NCBI GenBank assembly: GCA_037102815.1
Contig: BTPP01000003.1
Location: forward strand, 2,604,001-2,668,000
Reading direction: 5' to 3'
Length of the DNA: 64,000 nt
DNA from: Neurospora intermedia
Taxonomy: Eukaryota; Ascomycota; Sordariomycetes; Sordariales; Sordariaceae
Positions 51,387 to 63,300 of this stretch are shown piece by piece. The notes under the pieces were generated by a model, which was not told the DNA's origin, made no database searches, and was given only the letters and a program-made list of their open reading frames with translations. Both the position numbers and the translations under genes were made by a program. Within the stretch, counting starts at the first letter, position 1, and every line of letters starts with the position of its first letter.

Positions 51387-54300
51387 ATGGCGCCCTCCTC
51401 CGCCAACCGTCCGGATACGATGATGGTCGCGGAGACCCAAAACAACAAGCCCACTAACGCCGAAGAGACTGCAGGGGGTGCGACTGCTGGGGTGAACTCA
51501 AGTACCCCAAAGCAAAAACGACTGGCATGCGAGATATGTCGAAGGAGGAAACTCAAGTGCGATGGCACCAAGCCAAGTTGCAGCACTTGCTCACGTCTCG
51601 GCCATGTATGCGCCTACGATGAGAGGAGAAAGAAGAGTGGTCCCAAGAAAGGTCATCTCAAGGCATTGGCGGAACGATTAAGTGCGCTGTTTTACAAACT
51701 GTGTCTGGTCCCCTGGCTTCGGTGATGAAAGCAGTTTGCTGACTCTCCTCTTTTGCTCGCAGAGCAAGTTGAGACTTTGCTGAAGACGCAGGAAGCACCG
51801 AGACTGAGTGCAGACGGTACCCCAACAGCACCGAATATCGTCGATGGTAGTGGACTCAGCCAACCAAGTCAACATGCTGCTGCCGCGGCCGCCAACTTCA
51901 ACGTTCCAGGCCCTCCCCATGGAATGGCGACAGAGGGGAGCATGGATCAGTGGCAGTTCCATGGTGGTCCGAGCAGCACAGGATTGGATGACTTCAACTT
52001 GGGCAACAACTTGGGACTAAGCATGAGTAGTATTGGCGGCGACTTTACCTGGGAAATGATAGGCCTGGGACTGGAGGAGCCATTACCGCCCCAGGAGACC
52101 ATCGACGAGCTGCAAGTCCCTTCCACCATGTTCACAAGGAGTAAGTGACTTGTTAACTTGTTGAGTTTACTAACGAACCTGATTGTAGGCACCAAGTATA
52201 CTTTGACAAAATACACCCTTCCCTCCCTATGATACACCGCGCCCGTTACTTCCATGCGATGAATCTGTAAGACAGCTTACTCAATGTCCTCTCTGGCTAA
52301 TCATCATGGGCTTTCAAAAGCTTCAATTTGTTTCTCCGCACTGTGCAAGTCTACGTAGGCATGAGCTTGCTGACATTTGTATATGACAGAGCCCCAAATC
52401 AGCGGCCACCAGTGTGTCTACGCTATGCTATGTGGACACTGGCTTGCTCGGTGTCAGACCGGTTCCTCGATTTGAAAGAGCTGTTTTATCAGAGGGCCAG
52501 GAAGTATTTGGAGTTGGATACCATCAAGGGCTTTGGAGAACACATGATAACGGTGTCACATTGCCAGACCTATGTGCTCCTGGCATCCTACGAGTTCAAA
52601 TGGATGTATTTTCCGCGAGCATGGATGAGTATAGGCTCAGCCGTTCGCTTATGCCAGATGTAGGTCAAGTCCCTACATAAGCCCTTACTTCAACCTGTAT
52701 CACGTACTCATACTTTTCTAGGATGGGCCTCTATCGAGTTGACGGTGGTGACTTGGAGGTAAAACAGTGCTTACCGCCCCCACGAGATTGGACAGAAAAG
52801 GAAGAGCGCCGACGAACCTTTTGGATGGCCTTCTGTCAGGACCGTTACGCCAGCATCGGGACGGGTTGGCCGATGATCATTGATGAGAAAGACATTCTCA
52901 CCGACCTTCCTGCCTCCGACGAGGCCTACGACTTGAGTCACCCCCAGGAGACCCAGAGTCTGAATGATGTGACGGTCCATGTGGGTCCTGGTAAGTTATC
53001 GTCTTTTGGCGGTGTCATCCTTCTGGCGTACCTCTTTGGCAGAAACCTTATCCACCTCCACCGGCCGACCGAGGACGACCGAGATGGTGACCTCAATGGC
53101 GAATTTTGGAAGAGGCATCGACAGATGGATAACATCCTTCTCAATGTTTCGCTTTGCATACCATCTGCCCTCAAGCTGCCACAGGGTCTGGCCAACCCAA
53201 ACGTCGTCTTCACAAATATGTGCATTCACACGTCGACTATATGCTTGCACCAGGCAGCCATATTCAAAGCAGACACGAACAACTTACCTGCCAGCGTTAG
53301 TACGGAGTGTAAGATGCGATGTATTACCTCGGCTCACGAGATTGCAAGCATCATGAGGATGGCCGCTCACCTTGACTTGGATAGGGTAAGTTTCATCCCG
53401 TGAAGGCATCATCAACGGGTTGACTGACTTGATGAACAGCTGAATCCAAATATGTCGTTCTGTCTCTATGTTGCAGCAAGAGTATTTGTGCAGTTCCTCA
53501 AAAGCCGTCCAGACGATGGCCAGGTAGCCGACTCTCTTCGGTTCCTGCTGTCAGCCATGAACGCATTGAAGCGGAAGAATCCCCTTACTGAATCCTTCGT
53601 AGTACAGCTTGATGTAGACCTTGAAGCTCTTGGTGCCAAGGTCCCCAAGCTCAAAAACGCCTTTTCAAGAAGTAAAGATGGTGTAAGTCTCGTGCTTCTC
53701 TTCTCTACATGTCCTTAGGCAGTCAATACTAAGTAACGAAACCCGTAACTTCAGCACACATCACGAGCCCACATGAAACCTGGGACCGGACTCGGAGCAT
53801 CGACAACACATGGGAACATATACCACCAGGAATGCCAATTCCTCCGAACCGTCGAAGACGACGGCAACCCCGTCAACGCCCCCAACCTAGTCGAGCCCGT
53901 TGATCTCGACGACCCTCTTGTTCAGCTCCCTGGCTCAAGCAGGAATACCGCACCAAACTGGTCATCATCAGTCGAGCAGCGAAGTCCCATTCCATCCGCC
54001 GGCGGGCAACACGGCGGCGGCTCTGCCAGGACCAGCGGTCTAGCTTCTGCCACATCTATTCACGGCAGGATGCCGAACAACATCTCGCTCACTCCGAGTT
54101 ATCAGACTCGTCCTCCTCACGATCCCGACACCGGGGGAAATAGCGATGGCGTCCCGCTGTCCACTCCTTCACCAAACTCTAACCAGCCCACGCCCAATTC
54201 TGGCACATCATCTTCGGACCATCACCACCATCTGTATCACCAAATGCATCAGCATCAACATCCACACCATCATCCTCATCCTCACCCCCACGCTCATCAC

Positions 54301-54948
54301 CAGCAAGGACATGGACAAGGGCAAGTACAAGGACTAGCACCCACCAACGATGGCCGACATATGAGCGGACCCGGCGGACCTTCATCTTCCATGTCCTTTG
54401 ACAATCGCAACAACAATCACAGCACCAGCCCCATAACCCCCGGTTGCTCTACCAATCCTACCATAACCACGGCTGCGACAGCTCTTGCAACTACTGACAC
54501 CACCACTACTAGCACTACTCTGGACATCAATCCAAGCCCTGCCGCAGCCGTCGGTTTCTTCCTCGATCCAACTGCCTTTGGAATGCCGGGCGTTGAGATA
54601 GCTCCGGAAAACACGACTAATTCGGGGTTAGCGAGGACGGCAACCGACCATCACGCCAACACCACTGTTGGTAACTCCAATAATGGCAACAACCTCGGGA
54701 TGGGTTCCGGCGTCGGGATGGCCATGAATATAGGCGTCGGCAGTGATGGTGGTGGTGGTGGTGGTGGTGGTGGTGGTGGTGGTGGTATGACGCCGGATAG
54801 TGTGCTGCGATCGCTCATGGCGATGGGGAACATGGAGGGTATGGACGGCATGGAGGGATGTGGAATGGATTTGGGGTGGGGTAACGGCGGTACCTGTCAT
54901 GGACTGGATAGTCATGGGAATAGGCATGGTGGTGGCGGGAGTTCTTAA
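51387..54948 (+). CDS. Zn2Cys6 fungal transcription factor
   Basis: Seven exons, join(51387..51681,51763..52144,52189..52266,52390..52659,52722..53385,53440..53682,53755..54948), give 1041 aa. The DNA-binding Zn2Cys6 cluster is at residues 48-75, spacing C-x2-C-x6-C-x6-C-x2-C-x6-C. A basic linker and a short coiled segment (ALAERLKQVETLLKTQ) follow and suggest dimerisation. The fungal-specific transcription factor domain (PF04082 type) spans about 240-560. It includes PVCLRYAMWTLACSVSDRF, YFPRAWMSIGSAVRLCQMMGL and EERRRTFWMAFCQDRYASIG. The C-terminus is low-complexity: a His/Pro-rich stretch at about 799-835 and Gly13 at about 975-987. The start at 51387 sits after a leader. The exon 2/3 junction is ambiguous (see findings). 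Target genes cannot be read from sequence. Confidence 0.92.
54748..54786 (+). repeat. (GGT)13 coding microsatellite
   Basis: Thirteen pure GGT codons encode a glycine run in the transcription factor tail. A perfect codon repeat suggests recent slippage and strain-to-strain length variation. Confidence 0.95.
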
Positions 54949-56348
54949 CCCGGTACTTAGTTACCTACCTATCTACTTTGGTAGGTAGTTGGAATTGTTT
55001 GATGGAGGCTGGTGTGACGGGATGTTGGGACGGGAAGGAGGAAGGGGGAAGGGAAAGGGGCAAGTGGGGAAACGGGAAACTGAGAGGAAGCACTCACTGG
55101 AGAGGAGAGGAAGGTCCGTCATTTCGGAGAAGGAGTTGGAGTATAATCTGAAGCTAGGAGGCAGACTCTTCAGGCAGTAACGACCGACTCGAATGTTGCC
55201 TGCAGCAGGTAGGTCTTGTTAAAACCCCACGGAGGTGACAATGGTTGTTGACGATTTCATTTCTGTTGGTATTTTATTCAAAACCTTTTCGGCTTGTCTT
55301 TGTGTGATTTCATCAATTAGATCAATTTGTTGAGCGCAACTCCATCATGGTGTCCAAGCAGCGGTCGGCTACGGGTCTTGATTCGGTGTGTTTCACCTCA
55401 TGTTATATTAGTAGCAACTCTTCTTTCTATAACCGTGTACGCATACGAGCACCACTTCTCTTACTGGTTAGTGTGCAAGTGAGTTTAGACAAGAATAAAA
55501 GGAAAACGGTTACCGACGACTGACTGACTAGTTCAAACGCATAACCTCCCCTCTTCAAACCAACAAAATAACTAAATAAATAAATATAAATAAATAAGTT
55601 AAAATTAAGTGAGAAACACACCAACCGCTTGTTTATAGAGGTGGTGAACCATTTGGAGCCTCAATTGTAACACGTACTACTTTCCGTAGAATGGAGTGTC
55701 CCCAGGTAAAGGTACCACATAGGTAGGACGACCACTAGCTAGTGCGAAGGCCCCTTATATGGTCATTAGGGGCTGGGGACTTGATTTAACGTCGAACGAA
55801 GAAGTAGGTGGCGTGACACGTCCGTGGCAAGTAGGAAAAACATGAACAGTCCGATAGCTGGCCAGGCGTAAGTCGCCAGGACTTAGAGCTCGAGTGGTCT
55901 ACTTGGGAAATAGGTGGTGATGGATCGTATGTACCTATATATTGCATGGGTTGCGATTGACAACTACCTGGGGTATTGAAATGCTCGTAATCGCATTATA
56001 TATTATTCAGGAGGGAGGATGGCGGCAAAGATATCTGCTCACTCCTGACTGTCACTCATACATAGTATTTCGATTCGGTATGTGCGCTTCTGCCAATCCT
56101 GCAAAGTGATTTTGTCATTCTCGCTATCTGTCATGCTCCCGCTCCGAAAGACGAAGTTATAAATGTAGCAGGATATGAAGTCAAGGCGTCGGTAGCTTCA
56201 CTGGCCAGCAACAGAAGGGGTGGAAGGTAATGATAGGTGGGGCACAAATCTAAACTTCGTGACATCTTTTCCCATCCCTAAACCCACGGTCACCTTTGTA
56301 TATCCAAAGAAAAGAAGAAGAAAGAAAGAAGACGTAACAAAAAAGACC

Positions 56349-56382
<34 letters not shown>

Positions 56383-56431
56383 AAAAAAAAAATAAAAAAA
56401 AAAAAAACAGAGAAAATCACAAGAACTTTAG
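54949..56431. other. convergent intergenic region with an A-rich tract
   Basis: It lies between the convergent stops of the transcription factor and the FHA kinase. A29 at 56349-56377 extends as interrupted A-rich DNA to 56407, only 25 bp beyond the kinase stop and so in that gene's 3' UTR as T-rich RNA. AT-rich TAAA repeats lie at 55563-55605. No gene was recognised. Confidence 0.5.
54962..54987 (+). other. TACCTACC hairpin just after the transcription factor stop
   Basis: An 8 bp inverted repeat (TACCTACC and GGTAGGTA, loop about 10 nt) begins 14 nt after the stop. It may be a 3' UTR structure or just one of the TAGGTA clusters common in this window's intergenic DNA. Confidence 0.45.
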
Positions 56432-59400
56432 TCAAATGCGAAGATCTGACCATGACTGCCGCGAGGACTGCCGCGAGCCGGAATGAGAGCTACTAAATGA
56501 AGAATAGCTTCCACCGTACCTAGCTTGCTTCGCCGCTTTAACCTGTCTCTCAAAGTTTCGCGACAACCTTTGCTCCCACTTGATGCGTGCCTTACGCTCT
56601 TCGCAATCCGCCGAATCCTCCGGGTACATCTCGTAGACGGGTGCATACTTCTTCATACTCTTCTCGGCCTTGACGCATATCTCATCGAGCTTCTCAGCTA
56701 CCTCTTCGCTCACCAATTCTGGCGTTCTGTGTACGGAGGACTCTCGGCTTAATTGACTGCCGCCCCAGCTGCATTCAAAGACGAACTCGATCTTGTTGAG
56801 GGTGCCATCGTCGTTGGGATCATTCCAGACGATAATCCTGTCGCCGTTGTATAGTCGCATCCAGTTCTTGCAGCTGCTCTCTCTTTTGCCGGGATCATTC
56901 GAAGGTAAGGGTCGGCCATTGACATAAATTCCGTCGGCGGCCTTGGTGGCGATGTAAAAGTAAAAGTCCTCGTTATCACCCCAGTATTGAGTCCAGGGTA
57001 CAGATCGGATCGAGGGGTCAAAATTATTTTCCCTCCAGACCATGATCTTCAACGCGCATTCCGGTATCTTATTTTCAGGCTTGTCGGGATAGCCTTCGTT
57101 GTTCTCATAGCGTTGGGTGTTCTCGGGTGAACTGCCCCAAGTGACTATCGACGTGCTGAGTCTGATCGAAATGCCAGGTAATATGGACTCGTCTGACGAC
57201 CGTAAGTAGGCCCACGCTGCAATTTCCTTGGGTCTTCGTTTAACTGTCCCTGTCTCGACCCCGCTCTCCTTTGCCACAGTCCACAGAAGGGGTAAATCTG
57301 TCTTGATCTTGCTCATGGGCGGAAAATATTTCTCCGCCAGAGCCCATAATGGGCTTTTGCCTGGTGCAAACTTTTCGTTTGACTTATCTCTTTTATTTCT
57401 GTCCTCAGCCGCTAAACGGAAGGCGTTCCATTGTGCCACTGTCATCTCAGGATAGTTTAGATGACTGCTAGATGGGTCCAGACTGTCCCAGTACGCTGAC
57501 TTGATCTGTGGTTCCGGATTAGGTGATGTGACCTTTTCTGAATAGGTCTTGATCGGGGGCACCTGGACGAGTAACTCATCTTCGTTCTCGATGGGTGCTA
57601 TTTCCCGGTTCAGAATATCACCGACCCTGTTAGATCGGCGCTTCTTAGAAACAGGCTCATTGTCAGTCGACGACCTCGGATTGGTGTTTATTGCAAAGGA
57701 AGATTTCCGTTTGCTCCTCATCGAGTCAGCTCCAACTGATGGTGTAACAAAGCCACGGCAGGACTGCATCTCGAGTTGGCCCATTATGCTCGCAGCACCC
57801 TCCAGGCTTTGCAAGTTACCCTTGGGAGGCACGTCGACTGACGCGTTCGGGTCAGACGAAGCAGAATAATCCTGTGAATCACCCAGAAGTATCTGTGGCC
57901 ACTGCCCGGCTAGAACATCTTGACCAAGAATGTCTCCCTCGTCCTCAGAATTATCTTGACTATCTGGAATCTCAGCTTTGGACCTGAACAGCTTGGAAGT
58001 TCCTCCGCTTTTTGGCGTGGCGGGCAGATTGATGCGTTCTACAATCACATCCCCCTGGCTTCCCAGCGCCGATTGGCCAACCTCACCAAACAAATGCTTG
58101 GTCTGAGTGGCCGGCCTGGAGGCGTAGTTCTCTTTATCCTCCTCCGAGCCACTGACATGCTCTGCGTCATTGATATGCTCTTTTGGAAGCAAGTTGTCAT
58201 CACTCGCAACGGTGACATCTCCTTCCTCCTCTCGTACCGGTGTCGCTGCCGGTCTGTCTGTTAAACTCAGCTGAGACGCTTCAGCTTCCAGCAGTTCGTC
58301 TACTCCGCCATTTTGTGAGCAAGACGGTGCGACATTTGGAGAATAGTGGGGAGTGCGGATCCAGGGATGGCTCAGCAACATCTTTGCCGTTGGTCGATGT
58401 TCGGGTCTTCGACTGAGCATTTGCTTCAAGAAATCGCGGCAATCAAGTGAAACAGGGGGATCCGCCTTGATGAGCTGGTCGAAGTCGGGAAAAGTTGTCA
58501 TAATCTGGTGCAGGAACTCAGTGTGACCGACTCCGTTTCGGGCAGGGAACGGTGGCTGGGTGGTCAAGGCGAAGTACAGAACACCGCCCAAGGACCAGAT
58601 ATCGACGTTGTGATCGTATCTCTGGCTCCGGCGAGGTTGACGCGGGTAGCTGCGACGCGTCTTTCGCTCGCAAAGTTCATCGTACTCTTCGAACTCTGCA
58701 TAAACTTCGGGCGCACAGTAGAGCAAGGTACCGCAGAACGTCCTAAGAAATGTTGCATCGTGATCGATCATTTTAGAAAGCCCAAAATCTGAGAGCTTGA
58801 CAACTAGCGGGAACCGGGATTGAATGAGGATGTTGTCGGGCTTAACATCGCGGTGAGTAATGTTCATATCATGCAGATACCCAAGAGCGTCCACCAACTG
58901 CCTCGCTATCGTCTTGGTATCTGGTTCGGAAAAGGGACCGTTTGTGCCGATATACTTTCCCAAATCACCGTCACCGACACCGACAAACTCCATGATTATG
59001 TAAAGGTGTTTATCATCAGGATCCAGGTGCTCCTTGAACTGAACGATGTTCGGCTGTAGGTAACACGTTAGCCGTGTTGAGTCGGGTTGATGCAAGCAAT
59101 GTATCAACTCTGGCCTTTGGATGATATAGTGACTTACATGTGATACTCGTTGCATGATCTTCATCTCATTCTCGACCTTTAGGTCAAGCACTCCATTTTT
59201 CATGAACCTCCGTTTTTCGAGCTCTTTGGCCGCATACGGACGTCCATTCATTTTGTCGGTAACCATATACACCGTAGCGAAGGCACCCTGCCCGATTTTG
59301 CCTTTGAAGTTGTACTTATCAGACCCCTTCCAAGTACTCACGCCGTTAGATCCAAGCATGGGTAATGGTGACAGCTGACGCGTGGCAATCACAGGAGCGC

Positions 59401-60352
59401 GGACTGCGAACTCCTGCGGAGAGTCTCTGAAAAGATCAACCTGTATTGTGAAGTGTCAGTGGATGCATGTTAACATGGACGTGGACATTGTCTTACCCGC
59501 CCCCCTGGTCCGGGGATAATGGTCTTGTTTACATCCACCTCCGTTCGTTGCAACAAGTATTTGATTAGGTTTTCTCGATAGGCCTCGGCGTGCCTACCAT
59601 GACGGTTTGGAACCCTAACCAGGAAGACAATGTCGTTCTTGCGATTTACCTCCTCATTCGTCGCTCGCTGGCTATTGAGAATCCTTATCACCGATCCGCT
59701 CCCCAGTGTCCACATTTTGGGTGGTGGGTTCGCCTGAGGTTCGGGTGGTGGGTTATCCTGAGGTCTTTTTCTTCCTGAGTGTAACCATTGCCCGTTTACT
59801 AGTGTGCCCGACAATGACAGATCTTCGATCATCAAGCTGCCATGCTCGTTGAAGTAAATCTTGAATTGCTTCCTGCTGATGGATCTCTCTTCTTGGTCGA
59901 CCATGACATCACACTCGTGATTTCGACCCAAAACGAAGCCATCGCGAGGGTTTTTGAGCTCGGACGAAAATCGAAAGGCGAGGTGATATTCCGAAGGGTC
60001 TGTAGGCGCAAGGTTGAACGTGTGCTCATCGTCGTTGCCGAAGTCCATATGGATTCGGTTTGTATCATTCCGCCCCATGACGAATGCGGGGGCAACATCG
60101 ACCATCCTTCTCACCACCCTCCTTGCACCATCGGTGTACGGGATAAGGATGCATATGATATCAGCTAGGTCCTGGTCAGAAAAACCGGTGTGTTGCTCCC
60201 CAAGCCGGCGAGGGTCGAGCATCTCTTGAGTAGCTGCCATAACGAGTCCCAATGGTTAGATCAAGGGTATACAGCATCAAACATGCCAGAGGGAACATGG
60301 GAACGAGCCTACCTTGGGTAGCCTCTAGCTCGGAGTCTGATATGTCACTCAT
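56432..60352 (-). CDS. FHA-kinase-FHA checkpoint kinase (Rad53/Chk2 family)
   Basis: Four exons, complement(join(56432..59053,59138..59440,59497..60233,60313..60352)), give 1233 aa. Rad53/Chk2 kinases act downstream of Mec1/Tel1-type kinases in DNA damage signalling. The first FHA domain spans about residues 95-215 (LGRNHECDVMVD, SISRKQF, LSGTLVNG); the usual SxxH His is Gln here. The protein kinase domain spans about 302-592: GQGAFATVY loop, AAKELEK lysine, HRDVKPDN catalytic loop, DFGLSK, CAPEVY and HPWI. A long disordered region follows, with SQ sites such as DSQDNSEDE and NLQSLEG, then a second FHA-like fold at about 985-1125 (VTWGSSPEN, FYIATKAADGIYVNGRPL, LYNGDRIIVW). The C-terminus is coiled and Ser-rich. 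At least three introns are used. In Neurospora, PRD-4 and MUS-59 are the two Chk2-class kinases; I cannot tell which applies. SQ/TQ-rich N-terminus (EATQATQ) is notable. Confidence 0.92.
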
Positions 60353-63300
60353 GATGGCAGCTTTTGGGAAGCATCCAAGACCTGTCCAGGGCCAATGTTT
60401 CGGCACACTTGAGCGTGATGGGCAACCCAGCTGGTTACCAACAAATCGGCAACGGCCGCGAGACGTTGGCGATCTCTGAACAGGGGGAAGCTCAATAGCG
60501 GGCTTGTGTTGGGAAGACGACTGCCGCTATCGCGAAGGCATATATTCGGTACAGCGTGAAGGTAGTGTGGTTGTTTTGTTTTTTTTTCGTCTGATTGTGA
60601 GGAGTGTAAGTGGTTCAAAAGCTCGTGACAAGTCGTGTGGGGCAGAGGTAGAGTGATGTTTCCGATGAAGAAGCTGTGCAGAGCACACGACGAGAACACT
60701 GAGAGGGGTCGCGAAAGCCGTGGTGCGTAAGAGATGCGAAGGATTCGGCGGGGTCGAGGGAGCTCGAAGTGTCTGGGAACGGACGAGGAGTGGGCGTGAG
60801 TGAGTAAAGTTTCGGTTCTCCCGATGTGCTTTCGCTGCGGAACCGTCGAGGGCGTCGGGTGGTGCGGCAGTAACGCGGACAGCTTCCACGGTCAACGGCA
60901 ATGACAATGGCTTGGCCAAACGGCTTTCTGACTGGGCGCGTCTAGGAGAAGAAAAGAGATTGTGAGGAAGAGCAGACCCCGTCGCGACGACGACGGTTGC
61001 TGGGTGGGCATGGAAACATAGAGGTACTAAGGCAGGCGGCAATACAGAAATTGTACTAGATGTGGTGCAATATTGGCTACTTAGCGCAAACGTGAAAGTG
61101 TACACCTTGGTAGGTACCTGACAACTGGAATCCATGCGTCGTGCAGTGCAGGCAATCACAAATGCGGTGCGCTGCGGTGCAAGGGGAAAATACATATGTA
61201 CCTACATACATAACAAAACGCGTTAACGATGAAAAGCGTACGGACGGCTCGTAGCGGGCGGGGAGATGTACCTACCTACTAAGAGTATAGAGGTACCGCG
61301 ACCTACTTACCCACACTTACTTACGAGTACTAGTGTACCTACACAGTACGTATGCTGTGCTTGTGGAGTTCGTCACGGGTCCACTTCAGACTGCAGTGGA
61401 CGGCGGGGGACGCGGGACGGGATACTGGACCTCTGAACGACTCGAATCGGGGTGGTCCTACCGGGGGGTTCACCCCACGCTCCGGCCCGCGGCGAACAAA
61501 CACTTTTAACCTCCTCGTGTAAAAGGTTCTACACTGTTTCGCCCAACTCGCCCAGGGCAAAGATCACAAAGATGCACGCATCCGAATCTGACAGACACAC
61601 CAGCTCAAGAAACAAACGGAAACCCTTGTGAGCCTACCATCTCTGAGGATGAAGCCGCTGATGCAACGCCCGCATTAACTTGATCTGGTATGCTGCGAGG
61701 TTTTGACTGCACATAAAACACACAGTGACAATCGTCTGCTTGGCCTGCCACCACCACCAAGAGGGCGAGAAGCTGGGGGAGGGAAAGGTCGGGGAAGAGA
61801 GCAAGAGGGGCACGCAGCAGGCATCGAGAAATGGAACCTCGAGGAAAAAGAGATGGAGCGGATCTGCCAAGGGGGCTGGGGGAGTCTCGAAACCTTTCAA
61901 AAAGAAGTCGGTACAGTCGCCTTTTATTTTTTTTATTTTTATTTTTTTTCTTGTCGTCTTTCCCACAGTAGCGAGAAACCGCAAAAGTCGCTTGCAATGG
62001 TCGCAAGAGAACCGTCTTCGCGGCGCCGGGCAAGGGGGAGGGGTTCCAGACTTTAGTACACTATTTCGCCCGTCTCACTTTGTGCCTGCTGACCACCAAG
62101 GTACTGTTTGGACCCGATAAGCCCAGACTTAGTTTTCAACCAGTCTCCGAATGCCTTCTTCTATGTAAGCCCTCCATCAAGAAGCACCGAAACACACGGC
62201 CACCCATTGCTTCCTTTGATATCACTTACTACTGGATAATGACTCCGTCATCTACATCTGATTGCGCTTTTTGAGGCAATTTGCTCCCCAATGGTGATTA
62301 GTCAGTAAAGAGGGTAGTCGGCAGAGAACAAAACACCATATCGAGACTAGCACAATGGTCGTCCTCATCCCTTGCTTAACTGCACGCTTGGCCTCTGCTT
62401 CTCATGGCAGGCCCGGTCATGCGCGACTACACCGCCCTTGGCTTTCTCCAAGAGAAACGACCCTTTGGTTCCTGGAGTCGTGGTCGTTTCGGCTGCGGGT
62501 TTAGAAATAGCCCATAGAAGAAAAGCGTGGAGGCACTGCCATCAGTCCTGTGGCGATGGCTCGGCTTGTCACTCGTGACGGGTTCTGGGTTTCTTCATTC
62601 ACTTTACGCCGAATTTCAGAGGAACAACATCAACGGCCTGCGTCCCTGTCGATATACTACTCATAGCCGTTGCGCTCGCCATGGGAGCAGACAAATCTTG
62701 AGAGTGACAATTTCATCCCAACAGTCCTTGGACACCCATGAGCGAGAACGTGGGTTTGTCTGCGCCACGTCAATGGTAGGGAGTTCAACCCTAGGAAGCC
62801 TCTTGCTAATGAATCAAGGGATGAAGAACCGTTTGCAGTACTGCATCCACTGCTGCTCAGAGAGCTTGGTATGTCGAATGAGTGAAACCGCATCATTCAT
62901 TGAACAAGCGGCCTCTGCCCAAGCTGTTCACTGTGGGCATTGATGCTGTGCTAATACACCATAGTGGTCTTCATCTTACTGTGAAAACACAGCCGCTCTC
63001 TCTCCATTTCACTTACTGTATGTGCCACTTGCCTAGCTTTCCATGTTCAGCTCCCATGTGATTGACCGACGCCTAAAAGATACTATAAGCTCTGAGGTAG
63101 CTCGTCTCAAGCAAGTGGCTTGATTCGAGTTTGAAGACTCAAATCCAGTAAGGTTTTGTGTGTCATCATACCTGCTCTCCAAATTAGGTTCTTACAAGCC
63201 TTTCATGTGCTGGGCAATCCCAAGTTTGACCCGTAGTGGCACTGCTGATGGATACGGCTCAATCAAGCCTTTGACGTCAACGAAAGGGAGAAGCCGCAAG

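Noticed and set aside
60527-61195. 222-codon minus frame upstream of the FHA kinase
   Set aside because: Low-complexity Ser/Pro/Thr/Arg composition and position in the kinase leader; no domain or conserved motif.
62527-62943. 138-codon plus frame near the right end
   Set aside because: No domain, no splice partner, and no upstream leader pattern.
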